Part shown: piece after piece, positions 37,523-46,949 of the stretch
How the letters are laid out: each line of letters opens with the position of its first letter
Numbering within the stretch: the first letter of the stretch is position 1
DNA from: Maribacter vaceletii
GTDB lineage: Bacteria > Bacteroidota > Bacteroidia > Flavobacteriales > Flavobacteriaceae
NCBI RefSeq assembly: GCF_003634105.1
Contig: NZ_RBIQ01000012.1
Coordinates: 92,671 to 156,670, forward strand
Length of the DNA stretch: 64,000 nucleotides
Reading direction: 5' to 3'
Made by a program: the position numbers and the translations under genes
The notes under the pieces: model-generated
The model's database searches: none
Told to the model about the DNA's origin: nothing
Seen by the model: only the letters and a program-made list of their open reading frames with translations

Positions 37523-38710
37523 ATGAAAATGACAAAATTACTTAAAAGCAAGTTGTTTATTATTACGGCAGTATTTTCAGTTATATTAAATATTGTTTTT
37601 TTTTATGTCGACATGCTACCAAGTCTTATGAATAGGTTTGATAAGCCAAAATATCTTTCTAATATTAAAAGCTATCCAGTTGAAAAGTTATTGGTAAATG
37701 CATCATATCAAATGTTTATTTCTGATAAAATGCACATGGCTTGGGAGAGACCAACTAATTTTATTGGAAAGGTAAAAGCTCTTAATTTAGAAGATGAAAT
37801 TAAAATATATAATTTTCCAAGAGCCTATTTAGCGCTAGGATTAATTAAATATTCGATAAAAACTGACAGTTTGCTTTTTAAAAAAGTCTCCAAACAGTTT
37901 GATGATTTTTATGTGTTAGATGATTCTCTGAATTTTAAATTTAGAACAGTAGATCATGTGCCAATTGGATTGTGCGCGATAGAATTATATAAATATACCA
38001 AAGATGATAAATATAAGAATATAGCGGATGAAATTTTTAATAATTTATTAAGTACAGTTACAAGTATTGATGGATTTCCATTAATATTATATAGAAATAA
38101 TCAAAATAAGGTTCAACTTGTTGATGCAATTGGTATGATTTGCCCATTTTTAATTGAATATGGGTAATTATTTAATAATGAACAAGCCATTAAGCTAGGA
38201 AAATATCAATTATATTATTTTATGAAATACGGCATTGATGATTCGACACATCTACCTTTTCATGCAATAAACATTAATAAAAAACAGGGGATGGGTCCCA
38301 ATAACTGGGGTAGAGGTATGGGGTGGTATATGTTAGCACTAAAATCTGTAATTAACAGGAATATCCTACAAGATGATGAGTATATAGATTATACGGATAA
38401 AGTAAATTTATTTTTAAAGGAAATTAATAGTTTAAAGCAAGACAGAATTTATACGCAATTTCCAGGTACTTCCTATAGTTTTGATTCATCAACGTCTACA
38501 ATGTTAATGTATGGGGAAAATGTTTTAACCCCTAACAAATATTCTAGGAAGGATATTTTAGATATATATAAAGATTATATAAAACAAAATGGGATTATAG
38601 ATTTATGTTCAGGAGATGCTTATGGTGTAAATAAATATAGTTTTAATTTTGGAGAGAGTGAACTATCACAAGGGGTTTTATTATTACTCCTGAGCTCTTG
38701 TAATGATTAG
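37523..38710 (+). pseudogene. GH88/GH105-like unsaturated glycuronyl hydrolase, broken by an in-frame stop
   Basis: The frame from ATG 37523 runs 214 codons to a TAA at 38165-38167, then continues in the same frame without shift to 38710 (about 395 codons in all). The second half begins LFNNEQAIKLGKYQLYYFMK and holds PNNWGRGMGWYMLALKSV and LCSGDAYGVNKY, which match GH88/GH105-type alpha/alpha-barrel hydrolases that remove unsaturated uronic acids. The N-terminus has a signal anchor (about 9-28). A single base change would restore a sense codon, so this looks like a recent nonsense mutation or a strain-specific inactivation. Reinitiation at ATG 38222 is possible but would give only the C-terminal 162 aa. 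Confidence 0.8.
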
Positions 38711-38738
38711 CTCACAAATAAAATATTAATTTTAATAA

Positions 38739-39593
38739 ATGATTTCAATTGTAATTCCATTATATAATAAAGAATTAAGTATTAAGAATACGATATGTAC
38801 TGTTCTTAATCAAACATATAAATCTTTTGAAATTGTTATAGTAGATGACGGATCTAATGACGGTAGCGCTAATGTTGTAAAAGACATTAGCGATTCTCGT
38901 ATACGTTTAATTCAAAAAAAAAATGGAGGGGTTTCTAGTGCAAGAAACGTTGGAATTAAAGAAGCTAGTTATGATTGGATAGCTTTTTTAGATGCAGATG
39001 ATTTATGGCATAAGGATTATTTAACCAAAATAGTGGAAATTATTAATTGTAACCCAGAAATTGATTGTGTTACAACGGATTATGCAACTGCAAATAAATA
39101 TGGAAAGGTAATTAAGGAATATGTTTCTAATAAAAGAGGGCTTGTAAATTATTTTGAAGCTTTTAAAGATTTAGGATGGCATATTATTAATATGTCTACT
39201 TTTTGTGTTAAAAAAAATGCAGTTATCGCTTCTGGCATGTTTCCAGAAAACATGACTCACGGAGAAGATTTGGAAGTATTTGAAAATGTAGCAAAAAATG
39301 GAGAAATTTGGATAATAGATGAGATTCTTTCCTTTTATGTTGTGGATGCTGAAAATAGAGCTATGAATAGTTTCCCTAACGTATATAAAACTCAAGTGTA
39401 TCATATTAAAACAAATTGTATTAATACATCATTTGAGCGTTATTATTATAAAACTAGAATATTAATGTATGTCTTCAACTTCTTTATGCATAAAAAAATC
39501 CACAATGCTTTTGTTTTATTTAAAAAGCATTATGGATTTATTAGCTTTATTGAACTTGCTGGTTATTTCATTAAGCGCTTTAAAGAAAAGTGA
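38739..39593 (+). CDS. Glycosyltransferase family 2, set 1
   Basis: 284 aa, GT-A fold: SIVIPLYNKELSIKNTI, VIVDDGSNDGSA, GVSSARNVGI and the metal-binding FLDADDLW. EENMTHGEDLE-type acidic segment (here NMTHGEDLEVFENVA) follows as the probable catalytic-base region. Last gene of the rightward set. Its final 100 nt contain a strong inverted repeat (39496-39539) that serves as a terminator for the convergent gene. Confidence 0.93.
   Translation: MISIVIPLYNKELSIKNTICTVLNQTYKSFEIVIVDDGSNDGSANVVKDISDSRIRLIQKKNGGVSSARNVGIKEASYDWIAFLDADDLWHKDYLTKIVEIINCNPEIDCVTTDYATANKYGKVIKEYVSNKRGLVNYFEAFKDLGWHIINMSTFCVKKNAVIASGMFPENMTHGEDLEVFENVAKNGEIWIIDEILSFYVVDAENRAMNSFPNVYKTQVYHIKTNCINTSFERYYYKTRILMYVFNFFMHKKIHNAFVLFKKHYGFISFIELAGYFIKRFKEK
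39496..39539 (-). terminator. Terminator hairpin embedded in the 3' end of the GT2 gene
   Basis: AAATCCACAATGCTTTT (39496-39512) and AAAAGCATTATGGATTT (39523-39539) pair at 16 of 17 positions around a 10-nt loop. Read leftward it is followed by a T7 run. It lies 60 nt past the stop of the leftward lipoprotein gene, so it probably ends that transcript while also encoding residues of the GT2 enzyme. Confidence 0.65.
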
Positions 39594-39598
39594 TTTTT

Positions 39599-41167
39599 TT
39601 AATTTTCAGGATAAAACAGCAAATTATTCTTTACTGATAAATTATAAGCTAATTGAGCAAAGTGTAAATGGAGTAATCTACCCGATTTGGCTTGCTTTAA
39701 ATTTCTTTTTTCTAATTGTTTTTGCAGTGAGTTATCAAATCTTCCAAGCATCATCCAACCCCATTCAATATAAGGTCTAGTGTCAGGACTTGAAGAATTA
39801 GTACCATCTATATATTCTTTCATAACTGATCCATCCGTTTTGGGATCCCAGAATACATCAATAGTTTTTCTTAAAGCAATCATATCTGATAAAGTCCAAT
39901 ATTCTCCAAGTTCATAAGCGTCAACCATTAAAGATACCGCCCTATTCTCGTGAGAATGATCAGCAATATGACTATCACTATTATCCCAATGTCTTTTCCA
40001 CATATAAGCAGATGGGTTTTTAGAATTTGGTCGAATATTCTCTCGCATAGAAGAAGTTTGATGCGCAGGCGATAATGACATATCAGAATTAAAACGATAA
40101 AAAACCTCTTTGTATTTCTCATCTCCAGTAATTTTATTAAGATATAATCCAATATATGCCCAGTTTGCAGTAGGGTCGACAGTTCTTCTGTAGAAATGCG
40201 TCATGGCTCCATTATCCCTATTTTCCCATTTCTCCCATATATGCTTCGTTATAAATGCAAGTATTTCATTATAATCCTCGTTATAATTAGAAGAGTTTAA
40301 CAGTGATGGGCTTTCATGCATTATCCAAAGCATTTTTGCGATATGTCTAAATCCACGTCCTTCATATAGAGATGCTTGTCCTCCATTTTCTAATCCTTGA
40401 CCTGTTAAACTATTATTTATAGAACTATACCAAGATAAATAAGAATCATTGTAGCCATTTTTTTGAGGTAATTCTGAAGAAATTTTTGCTTTGGAAATTA
40501 TTTTTTTTGATAAACTAATAGCTTCATCTAAATATGTTTTTTCCCCAGTTACTTGAAACATTGTAATTAGAGACCTAATTCCATCATCAAAATAGTATAA
40601 ATCTCCTTGGTCTCCATTTTCAGAAATTGTAATATATCTACTTTTTTCATTTATTGAGCCAGTCCATACAGAATCATAGGATACTTTTAATAGCTGTATA
40701 GATTTGGATAGTTCTATAGTAGTTGAGTTATCTTCAGCTATAGTAACAGTAACTATAGCAGTAGAGCTTGTAGTTGTTTCATCTTCATTTAGAGCCTCAA
40801 CTGTATAAGTAAATGTGTCCGAAATACTTTCTTCTTGGGGCGTTTCAACTATAGGAATTTGATTCGAGATATAAGTTAATGTTTTATTTTCATTAATAAT
40901 AACTATTCCATTTATGGGAGACGAAGTTTCTGTAATTTTCACCTTATTTTCATCTATAAAAGAATCATTTGAAAGAACATCCAGAGTAATATTGGAATTA
41001 GGTTCAATTTTAAAAAAATCATCTAATGCATAGTGTTCGGTAATATTTGGATTATCGCTTTGCAAAACAGCATCAACTAATAAATCTGTATCTTTTGAAC
41101 AAGATAATAATATGAAAAAGTGTAAAAATAAAATTTTTGTAAGCATATAGTTTTTAAAAATATTCAT
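39599..41167 (-). CDS. Surface lipoprotein with cadherin/Ig-like module and predicted alpha/alpha-toroid domain (paralogue A)
   Basis: 522 aa. The lipoprotein signal ends LLSCSKD (Cys23). Residues about 45-150 form a cadherin/Ig-like module (ITLDVLSNDSF, SSPINGIVIINENKTLTYI, SDTFTYTVEA, AIVTVTIAE). The C-terminal 350 aa are helical with Trp, Tyr and His-rich turns (GLENGGQASLYEGRGFRHIA, YMWKRHWDNSDSHIADHSHE), resembling the alpha/alpha-toroid of polysaccharide lyases or glycoside hydrolases. I cannot assign a family. The N-terminal 160 aa are clearly related to the lipoprotein at 53483. Lying inside the locus, it may cut or trim the polymer at the cell surface. Confidence 0.8.
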   Translation of the reverse strand: MNIFKNYMLTKILFLHFFILLSCSKDTDLLVDAVLQSDNPNITEHYALDDFFKIEPNSNITLDVLSNDSFIDENKVKITETSSPINGIVIINENKTLTYISNQIPIVETPQEESISDTFTYTVEALNEDETTTSSTAIVTVTIAEDNSTTIELSKSIQLLKVSYDSVWTGSINEKSRYITISENGDQGDLYYFDDGIRSLITMFQVTGEKTYLDEAISLSKKIISKAKISSELPQKNGYNDSYLSWYSSINNSLTGQGLENGGQASLYEGRGFRHIAKMLWIMHESPSLLNSSNYNEDYNEILAFITKHIWEKWENRDNGAMTHFYRRTVDPTANWAYIGLYLNKITGDEKYKEVFYRFNSDMSLSPAHQTSSMRENIRPNSKNPSAYMWKRHWDNSDSHIADHSHENRAVSLMVDAYELGEYWTLSDMIALRKTIDVFWDPKTDGSVMKEYIDGTNSSSPDTRPYIEWGWMMLGRFDNSLQKQLEKRNLKQAKSGRLLHLHFAQLAYNLSVKNNLLFYPEN

Positions 41168-41470
41168 AAGTAGGAATTAAAATAATTCTTTGGGACTTGG
41201 GGTTGTGTTTCTTTTTTTGGTTGTCTATTTTAGCAATCTTAATTTTTAGATATTTTTGGTTATACCAATATTACGAACCTTTCTTAAATTAGGACGTTTA
41301 AAAGCGGGTATATTCGTTGAAATACATTATAATAATTAATTTTAATATTTTTTTAAGAAAAATAGATGTGAAATTTAAGATGGAAAGTTTTTGTTGTTTT
41401 AATTAAATATAGAATAACAAACTTTTTTTATGAAAGTTGCGTTAAGAGTAAATAGAATTAATAAAAAATA
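41168..41470. other. 303-bp divergent intergenic region
   Basis: Between lipoprotein A (leftward) and a GT4 gene (rightward). It should hold both promoters. TATTTTTG at 41251-41258 fits the -7 consensus for rightward reading but is 212 nt from the GT4 start. Nothing else recognised. Confidence 0.45.
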
Positions 41471-42589
41471 ATGAATAAAATTTCCAAAATATTTTTTGTG
41501 GATCCAATGAGTTACGGAAATCTTGCACTATATGATTATAACTTACTTTCAAATGTAAAAAACATTGATTTTGAATTTTTTGGAAATAAAAATTATGCTA
41601 TTAAATCAAATTCTTTCAATTGTAACTTAATTTATAACTACAGTAACCAGTTTTTTATACTTAAACCACTAAGTTATTTAGTTACTCAAATTAGGTTATT
41701 TTTTTTGATTCGTAAATTTAACCCTAAAGTTGTACATTTTCAATGGTTAAAGCTTCCAAACTTTGATTTTTGGTTATTAAAACAAATTAAAGGATTAAAA
41801 ATAAATATAATATATACAGCACATAATGTTCTGCCTCATAATAGTGGGAATAAGTACAAGGTGATTTATAAAAAAATTTATGACCTAGTAGATTGTATCA
41901 TAGTTCATTCCGAAAGAACTAAGGAGGATTTAGTAAATAATTTTAATCTTATTGAAGAAAAAATAAGAGTTGTACCTCATGGAATTTTAGATTTTAATGA
42001 AGCTGATGAAGAAAAAGTAAATATGCATATTGCTAAAATTAAAGGAGATAATATACTAGATGGTAAGGTTGTTTTTTCTACATTAGGTTATTTAAGTAAG
42101 TATAAAGGGATAGATTTTATTGTAGATTCTTGGAAGGCAAATTTTGTAAATAATGATTCAATATGTTTAATCGTAGCTGGTAGCGGCAATTATGACAAAT
42201 TAGATGAACTATATGGGAATGATAATGCAATAATTATTAATAGATTTTTAGAGATAGAAGAGTTTGTTGCAATTCTGAGGTTATCGAATTATATTTTATT
42301 GCCTTATAGAGAAATATCTCAAAGCGGTTTATTATTAACAGCGTTAAATGAAAATAAACGAATTATTGTTTCAAATAAAGGAGGGTTAACTGATCCTTTT
42401 GTTTTTGGTGAAATTGGATATATAATGAATAATTTAACATGTAAGGAGTTAACAAGATTAATTTATAAAGCTATAGAAGATATAGAAAAAGAGCCATCTA
42501 AGGAAGTCTGGGAGGCTATTGAAGCAAATTATGATTGGGTCAAAATAGGCTGTCAAACTAAAAAAATATACCAATCTTTTTTAGAATAA
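41471..42589 (+). CDS. Glycosyltransferase family 4-like protein, isolated
   Basis: 372 aa GT-B type. The N-terminal domain contains VVHFQWLKLPNFDFWLLKQI and IIYTAHNVLPHNSG, with VHSERTKEDLVN as the usual hinge region. The donor domain has VFSTLGYLSKYKGIDFIVDS. The C-terminal motif is altered to QSGLLLTALNENKRIIVSN, where the first Glu of E-x7-E is not evident. It stands alone between lipoprotein A and an IS30 element; its transcript should end at the hairpin in the IS left end (42654). Confidence 0.88.
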   Translation: MNKISKIFFVDPMSYGNLALYDYNLLSNVKNIDFEFFGNKNYAIKSNSFNCNLIYNYSNQFFILKPLSYLVTQIRLFFLIRKFNPKVVHFQWLKLPNFDFWLLKQIKGLKINIIYTAHNVLPHNSGNKYKVIYKKIYDLVDCIIVHSERTKEDLVNNFNLIEEKIRVVPHGILDFNEADEEKVNMHIAKIKGDNILDGKVVFSTLGYLSKYKGIDFIVDSWKANFVNNDSICLIVAGSGNYDKLDELYGNDNAIIINRFLEIEEFVAILRLSNYILLPYREISQSGLLLTALNENKRIIVSNKGGLTDPFVFGEIGYIMNNLTCKELTRLIYKAIEDIEKEPSKEVWEAIEANYDWVKIGCQTKKIYQSFLE

Positions 42590-42636
42590 GGTGTATTTTA
42601 AAATTAATAAATATTATTTTTATATGATTGGTCGCT

Positions 42637-42661
42637 GTATTCAAGATTGTAACGCAACAAA
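42637..42661 (+). repeat. IS30 left inverted repeat
   Basis: GTATTCAAGATTG followed by TAACGCAACAAA. It pairs with the right repeat at 43713-43737 (21 of 25). Part of it also forms the terminator stem at 42654. Confidence 0.8.
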
Positions 42662-42676
42662 CGTTGCTTTTTTTTT
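42654..42676 (+). terminator. Rho-independent terminator at the left end of the IS element
   Basis: GCAAC (42654-42658), loop AAAC, GTTGC (42663-42667) followed by nine Ts. It stops rightward transcripts entering the element from the GT4 gene. Confidence 0.7.
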
Positions 42677-42683
42677 GTTGAGT

Positions 42684-43689
42684 CTAAGCTACAAATTTAA
42701 GTTCAAAATCCATGATTTCATTTGGAGTTTTGTATCCTATTATTTTTCGAGGTCTATTGTTTAATTTTTTTTCAATAAAGAGGAGTTTTTTTTTCATCAA
42801 TTTCATTGAAGTCAGTTCCTTTAGGAAGATACCTTCTAATAAGTCCATTTGTATTTTCATTGGTACCTCTTTCCCATGAAGAGTATGGATGAGCAAAGTA
42901 AATTTTCATACCAGTTTTCTTGGTTATTATTTGGTGTTTCGCCATTTCAATTCCGTTGTCGTAAGTCATAGATTTTTTAAATACAGGATTCAATTGATTT
43001 AATTTTTTGGAGAACATTTTAGCTACTTCCTTAGCATTTCTATCCTTTAATTTAATGATTAACGTGTATCTTGATTTACGTTCTACGATGTTTCCTATAG
43101 CTGATTTTTGATTTTTTCCAATCATTAAATCTCCCTCCCAATGCCCAACTTCCTTTCTTAAGTTAATATGCTTAGGTCTATTGTCAATACTGACTTGGTT
43201 GGTTATTTTACTTCCATTTCCTCGTTTCTTTTTGGGTTTAATTCTACGTAATTTTTTACGTACAAGTAGTTGGATTAATTTTTTGTTTAAACGAGCTTGT
43301 GGTTTTAAATAAATGAATCGATATATAGATTCATGAGAAATCGACATAATGGGATCATTAGGATATTTTTCTTTTAATCTACCTGCAATTTGTTCTGGAG
43401 TCCAATTATTAAGTAATCCTTTAAACACATAAAATCTGAGTTTTTTATGTGTAGATATTTTATCGGTATTTCTTTTATTTAGATAATCATCTTTAGCATT
43501 CCAATGCGCTAATTCAGCACTGTATTTGTCTGTTTTATTGTCCACCCATTTATTGACCTCTCTAGTGATTGTTGATTGAGACCTTTTAAGTGCTTTTGCA
43601 ATATAAGCTTTGGTCTTATTTTCATTTAAAAGAGTCTCAATTTGGATTCTTTCTTTTAGGGTAAGTCTTGTGTTCTTTTTACGTACCAT
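42684..43689 (-). pseudogene. IS30-family transposase, frameshifted at an A9 run
   Basis: The frame from ATG 43689 gives 305 aa with an N-terminal HTH (IAKALKRSQSTITREVNKW), the DDE acidic residues in HWEGDLMIG, MTYDNGIEM and SSWERGTNENTNGLIRRYL, then runs out of frame after GTDFNEIDEKK. The correct ending (LLFIEKKLNNRPRKIIGYKT, up to 42684) is in the next frame. The shift lies at nine As (42786-42794 on the complement); eight would keep the frame. All catalytic residues precede the shift, so the truncated protein lacks only the last 37 or so residues. Real mutation, slippage site or sequence error cannot be told apart here. Confidence 0.85.
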
Positions 43690-43712
43690 AATAACAAATC
43701 TATTAATTTAGA

Positions 43713-43737
43713 TTTGTTGCGTTAAGTTCTTGAGTAC
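43713..43737 (-). repeat. IS30 right inverted repeat
   Basis: On the complement GTACTCAAGAACT followed by TAACGCAACAAA, the partner of 42637-42661. Confidence 0.8.
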
Positions 43738-44056
43738 GCAGTCAACTCGCTTTGTGTTGCCATCACCCTAGAGCATATAATTTAATTGCATCTATCATTT
43801 TTTTTAAGGTGCTTTTCTGGTTTTTCGATATTAAATACAAAGGGTATTCTTTTTTATAAAAGCTCAATCAAATAGACTCAATCTTATCCTGTGAAACCAT
43901 TAATTAATACTACTTTACTCATTTAGTAATGTTGAATAATTTATATTGTAATTAAGTGTTTAATATAAATTTCATAAAAAATCAGATATTATATTACTTT
44001 ATAATTAGAATAAATACTAAAAATAGAATTGAAAAAGGTAAAGAAACATCTTTTTA
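43738..44056. other. 319-bp gap between the IS and the FemAB-like gene
   Basis: No open frame or RNA-like structure seen. AT-rich and possibly including degraded sequence from before the insertion. Confidence 0.4.
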
Positions 44057-45064
44057 CTAAGCTCTATAAGCTGGGAAAAAAGTAGTTTCTAGTTTTTCGT
44101 TAGATATTAAACTGTTATAAATTTTTTGGTCTACTATATATTTCCAAACTTTAAATTCTCTAAAATCTTTAGAAAAAGACGCTTTAAAATTAAATAAAGA
44201 GTCCTCCTGTCCACCAAGCCCTCCACCGAGATTAAAAATACTATAGCCTTCTTCTGTAGCTTTAATTCGCATTTCATCTAGAAATACATTTGCTGGTGCT
44301 ACATTTAAGAATTTAGTTCTACTTCCAGAAAGATGAAACTGAACAATGTTTTTTGTTTTAACAAACATAGAGCCTGCCATTGCTTCTCCTGTTTCATTGT
44401 TAATTACCAATAAAATATTGGTTACAAAATCTTTACATTCTAAAAACTTAAAAAAATATTCTCTAGAAAAATAGTAATCTTTAGTAGCAGCAAGACGATC
44501 CATGTTTTCATAATAAATATCTATAAAAGTATTTATTTGGTCTTCATTTTTAGCTTTTATAACACTACTAATTTTACGACATTTATTTGTTCTATTTTTT
44601 GTACTTTTGCCATACTGTGTTCTTTGTTCAGCAATATCTTTGGTTAAATCTATATTTACTACTTTTCCCAAAATTGGTATTTCTCCTAAACCAGAAAGTA
44701 TTTTTTCTTGGTTGTCTATATATGGGTGTAGTCTGGAGAATAAACTAATAATTTGCATTTTTGTTAACAAAGTTTCAAAAGCTTCGTGGAATTTTTTATT
44801 GTCAAAGGAATCTGTTAGATTCTTTGTAACTGGACCAGCATATCCGTAAACAGAAGTTAAATCAAAATAATTTGTATTAGCAATTGGCCTTTTTAGAAAA
44901 GGAATCGCAATTTCCACATCCTTATCTCTATAAATAAATAGGATTGGTTTTTCTTCTTCTTTTTTAGATATAATATGGTAATCGTAAGTGTGGTAAAAAT
45001 CGTAAACACTAAAACTCTCCAAAGTTTTATTCCATTCGTCATGACTTTCTACTATTGTAATCAT
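44057..45064 (-). CDS. GNAT/FemAB-like acyltransferase
   Basis: 335 aa with the double-GNAT pattern of Acetyltransf_6/FemX-like proteins: EIPILGKVVNIDLTKD, QYGKSTKNRTNKCRK, then ETGEAMAGSMFVKTKNIVQF, FHLSGSRTKFLNVAPANVFL and the C-terminal FNLGGGLGGQEDSLFNFKAS. Members in polysaccharide loci are thought to add acetyl or aminoacyl groups to a lipid-linked sugar. It is the last gene of the leftward set starting at 53202 and follows the sugar transferase by 14 nt, so it may act on the first sugar. Confidence 0.87.
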   Translation of the reverse strand: MITIVESHDEWNKTLESFSVYDFYHTYDYHIISKKEEEKPILFIYRDKDVEIAIPFLKRPIANTNYFDLTSVYGYAGPVTKNLTDSFDNKKFHEAFETLLTKMQIISLFSRLHPYIDNQEKILSGLGEIPILGKVVNIDLTKDIAEQRTQYGKSTKNRTNKCRKISSVIKAKNEDQINTFIDIYYENMDRLAATKDYYFSREYFFKFLECKDFVTNILLVINNETGEAMAGSMFVKTKNIVQFHLSGSRTKFLNVAPANVFLDEMRIKATEEGYSIFNLGGGLGGQEDSLFNFKASFSKDFREFKVWKYIVDQKIYNSLISNEKLETTFFPAYRA

Positions 45065-45078
45065 ATTTTAATGCTTCT

Positions 45079-45684
45079 TTAATCTGTTCCGGTAAACATT
45101 TCCATAGTTACTTCTTCGCTTGCAGAAATTCCTTCGGATTTAAATACTTTACCAAATGTTTTACTTAGAATTTTTATGTCGGTTAAAAAACTAATATTAT
45201 CCACATACCAAACATCAAATTCAAATTTCTTTTTCCAGCTAATTGCATTTCTTCCATTTACTTGCGCCCAACCTGTAATCCCAGGCTTAACATTGTGTCT
45301 CCTTGCTTGTTCTTTATTGTATAAAGGTAAATAAGAAACTAATAGTGGACGAGGACCAATTAAAGACATTTGACCCATAAGAACATTTAGTAATTGTGGT
45401 ATTTCGTCTAAAGATTTTTCTCTTACAAATTTACCAATAACTGTCATTCTTTGGAAATCGGGTAAAAGTTTATCATGAATGTCTTTTTTGTCATTCATAG
45501 TTTTAAACTTTAAAATATTAAATTTTTTTCCATTTTTACCAGGTCTTGATTGCACAAAAAAAGGTTTGCCATTATTACTAAAAAAAAGAATAATAGTTAT
45601 AGTAATAAATAGAGGCGATAATAAGCTTAATGCAATAAATGCGATTAGAAAATCTAGTATTTGCTTAAAAAAGTACTTATACAT
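45079..45684 (-). CDS. Bacterial sugar transferase (initiating phosphoglycosyl transferase), set 2
   Basis: 201 aa. An N-terminal hydrophobic helix (about 11-34) is followed by FFVQSRPGKNGKKFNILKFK, the catalytic Asp-Glu in SLDEIPQLLNVLMGQMS, LIGPRP and VKPGITGWAQVNGRN. The last segment is typical of PglC/WcaJ-like enzymes. It places the first sugar-phosphate on undecaprenyl phosphate. A second enzyme of this class occurs at 25470. Confidence 0.94.
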   Translation of the reverse strand: MYKYFFKQILDFLIAFIALSLLSPLFITITIILFFSNNGKPFFVQSRPGKNGKKFNILKFKTMNDKKDIHDKLLPDFQRMTVIGKFVREKSLDEIPQLLNVLMGQMSLIGPRPLLVSYLPLYNKEQARRHNVKPGITGWAQVNGRNAISWKKKFEFDVWYVDNISFLTDIKILSKTFGKVFKSEGISASEEVTMEMFTGTD

Positions 45685-45691
45685 AATTAGG

Positions 45692-46813
45692 TTATTTTAA
45701 TCTAATTTTATTATATACTTTTAAGGTGTTTTTTGTCATTACAGGTATTGTAAAATTCTTCAACGCTTTTTCTTTGGCGTTATTTCCAAACTGTAACCTT
45801 AATTTATCGTCATTAATAACTTTTTCTAAAGCGGTGGTACATCCAGTAATACTTTCATTCTCAAAAAGAATTCCATTAACACCTTCTTCTATTTGTTCGT
45901 AAGCACCTTCCGTATTACTACGAATAGGGCAACACCCACTCATCATTGCTTCAATAGTAACCAACGGAAAAGATTCCATTCTTGATGGAAGAATAAAAAT
46001 ATCAAAAATATCGTAAAAGGGTTTTGGGTCTTGAAATGAAATAATGGAGATAAAATTTTCTATATCTGCTTCTGTAATTTGCTTTATAAGCCAATTATGA
46101 TCTTTTGAGCCATGGGTACTTCCTAAAAAAACAAAGTGAACTTTGTCTAAAGTTTCTTTCTTTAGTTTTTTTATAGAATGTATTAATATATCACAACCTT
46201 TGTCTCTAGTTAAGCGTCCTACAAAACCAACAATTATCTTACTCTTAGGAATGTTAAACTTATTAATAATATCTTTTTTTTCAATCAAAGATATAGGATT
46301 ACTAAATCTTTTAGATACGCCATGGTTAACGATAGTTATATCATCCCTCTTAATATTAAAAACAGATTCTCCTATAGTGCATGACTCATTGCTAATTGCT
46401 ATGAGGTGCGTAGGCTTTTTAAATTGTATTTTGTTTTTTAATTTAGTATTATGGATGGTAGTTGTAAATTTTTTCCCCATCAGCCATGGGATAAAGGTCA
46501 TGTAGGGGGATTGAGCATGTATGATATCTGGATTACATGTTTTAATTGTTTTGATTATAAAATAAATAGAGGAAATAGATGTTATTATTTTTTTTAATAA
46601 GGAGCCGGAAGGCACATCAAACTCTTTTATTATAGCCCCAAGTTTTTCAAAGTTTAAATAGAAATCGTTAATTCTATTATCACTGTCTGTGACTTTTCCT
46701 CCAGTGATAAGACAAACTTCATGATTTTCAGACCTTAATCCAGATACTAAATCTAAAGTATGGGTTGTAACACCAGTTTGTTCAATCCTACTTAATAACA
46801 TTACAATTTTCAT
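45692..46813 (-). CDS. Glycosyltransferase family 4, set 2 (a)
   Basis: 373 aa GT-B. It begins MKIVMLLSRIEQTGVTTHTL and has TTIHNTKLKNK in the acceptor half, then IVGFVGRLTRDKGCDILIHS at the donor domain and the E-x7-E motif in ESFPLVTIEAMMSGCCPIRS. It starts 8 nt upstream of the sugar transferase gene. The gap upstream (136 nt) to the next gene is the largest within the set. Confidence 0.93.
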   Translation of the reverse strand: MKIVMLLSRIEQTGVTTHTLDLVSGLRSENHEVCLITGGKVTDSDNRINDFYLNFEKLGAIIKEFDVPSGSLLKKIITSISSIYFIIKTIKTCNPDIIHAQSPYMTFIPWLMGKKFTTTIHNTKLKNKIQFKKPTHLIAISNESCTIGESVFNIKRDDITIVNHGVSKRFSNPISLIEKKDIINKFNIPKSKIIVGFVGRLTRDKGCDILIHSIKKLKKETLDKVHFVFLGSTHGSKDHNWLIKQITEADIENFISIISFQDPKPFYDIFDIFILPSRMESFPLVTIEAMMSGCCPIRSNTEGAYEQIEEGVNGILFENESITGCTTALEKVINDDKLRLQFGNNAKEKALKNFTIPVMTKNTLKVYNKIRLK

Positions 46814-46949
46814 TGATTTTTATTTAATTATCTTTTATTAGAACTATTTTAAATACAAAGAAAGAGTTTAAATTTTAAAGGCCTCTTAGTAATTGTTGAA
46901 TAGAATAAAAATTTCGTTTAAAAGTGACTATAGTAAAAATGACTTTATT

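Larger units (their letters stand above)
42637..43737. mobile_element. IS30-family insertion sequence (about 1.1 kb)
   Basis: Bounded by 25-bp imperfect inverted repeats, left 42637-42661 and right 43713-43737, matching at 21 of 25 positions with a perfect 12-bp inner core TAACGCAACAAA. The single transposase gene reads leftward. I could not fix a target duplication; 2-3 bp would be usual and the flanks are too ambiguous. It lies between a GT4 gene and the end of the second polysaccharide set. Confidence 0.85.
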
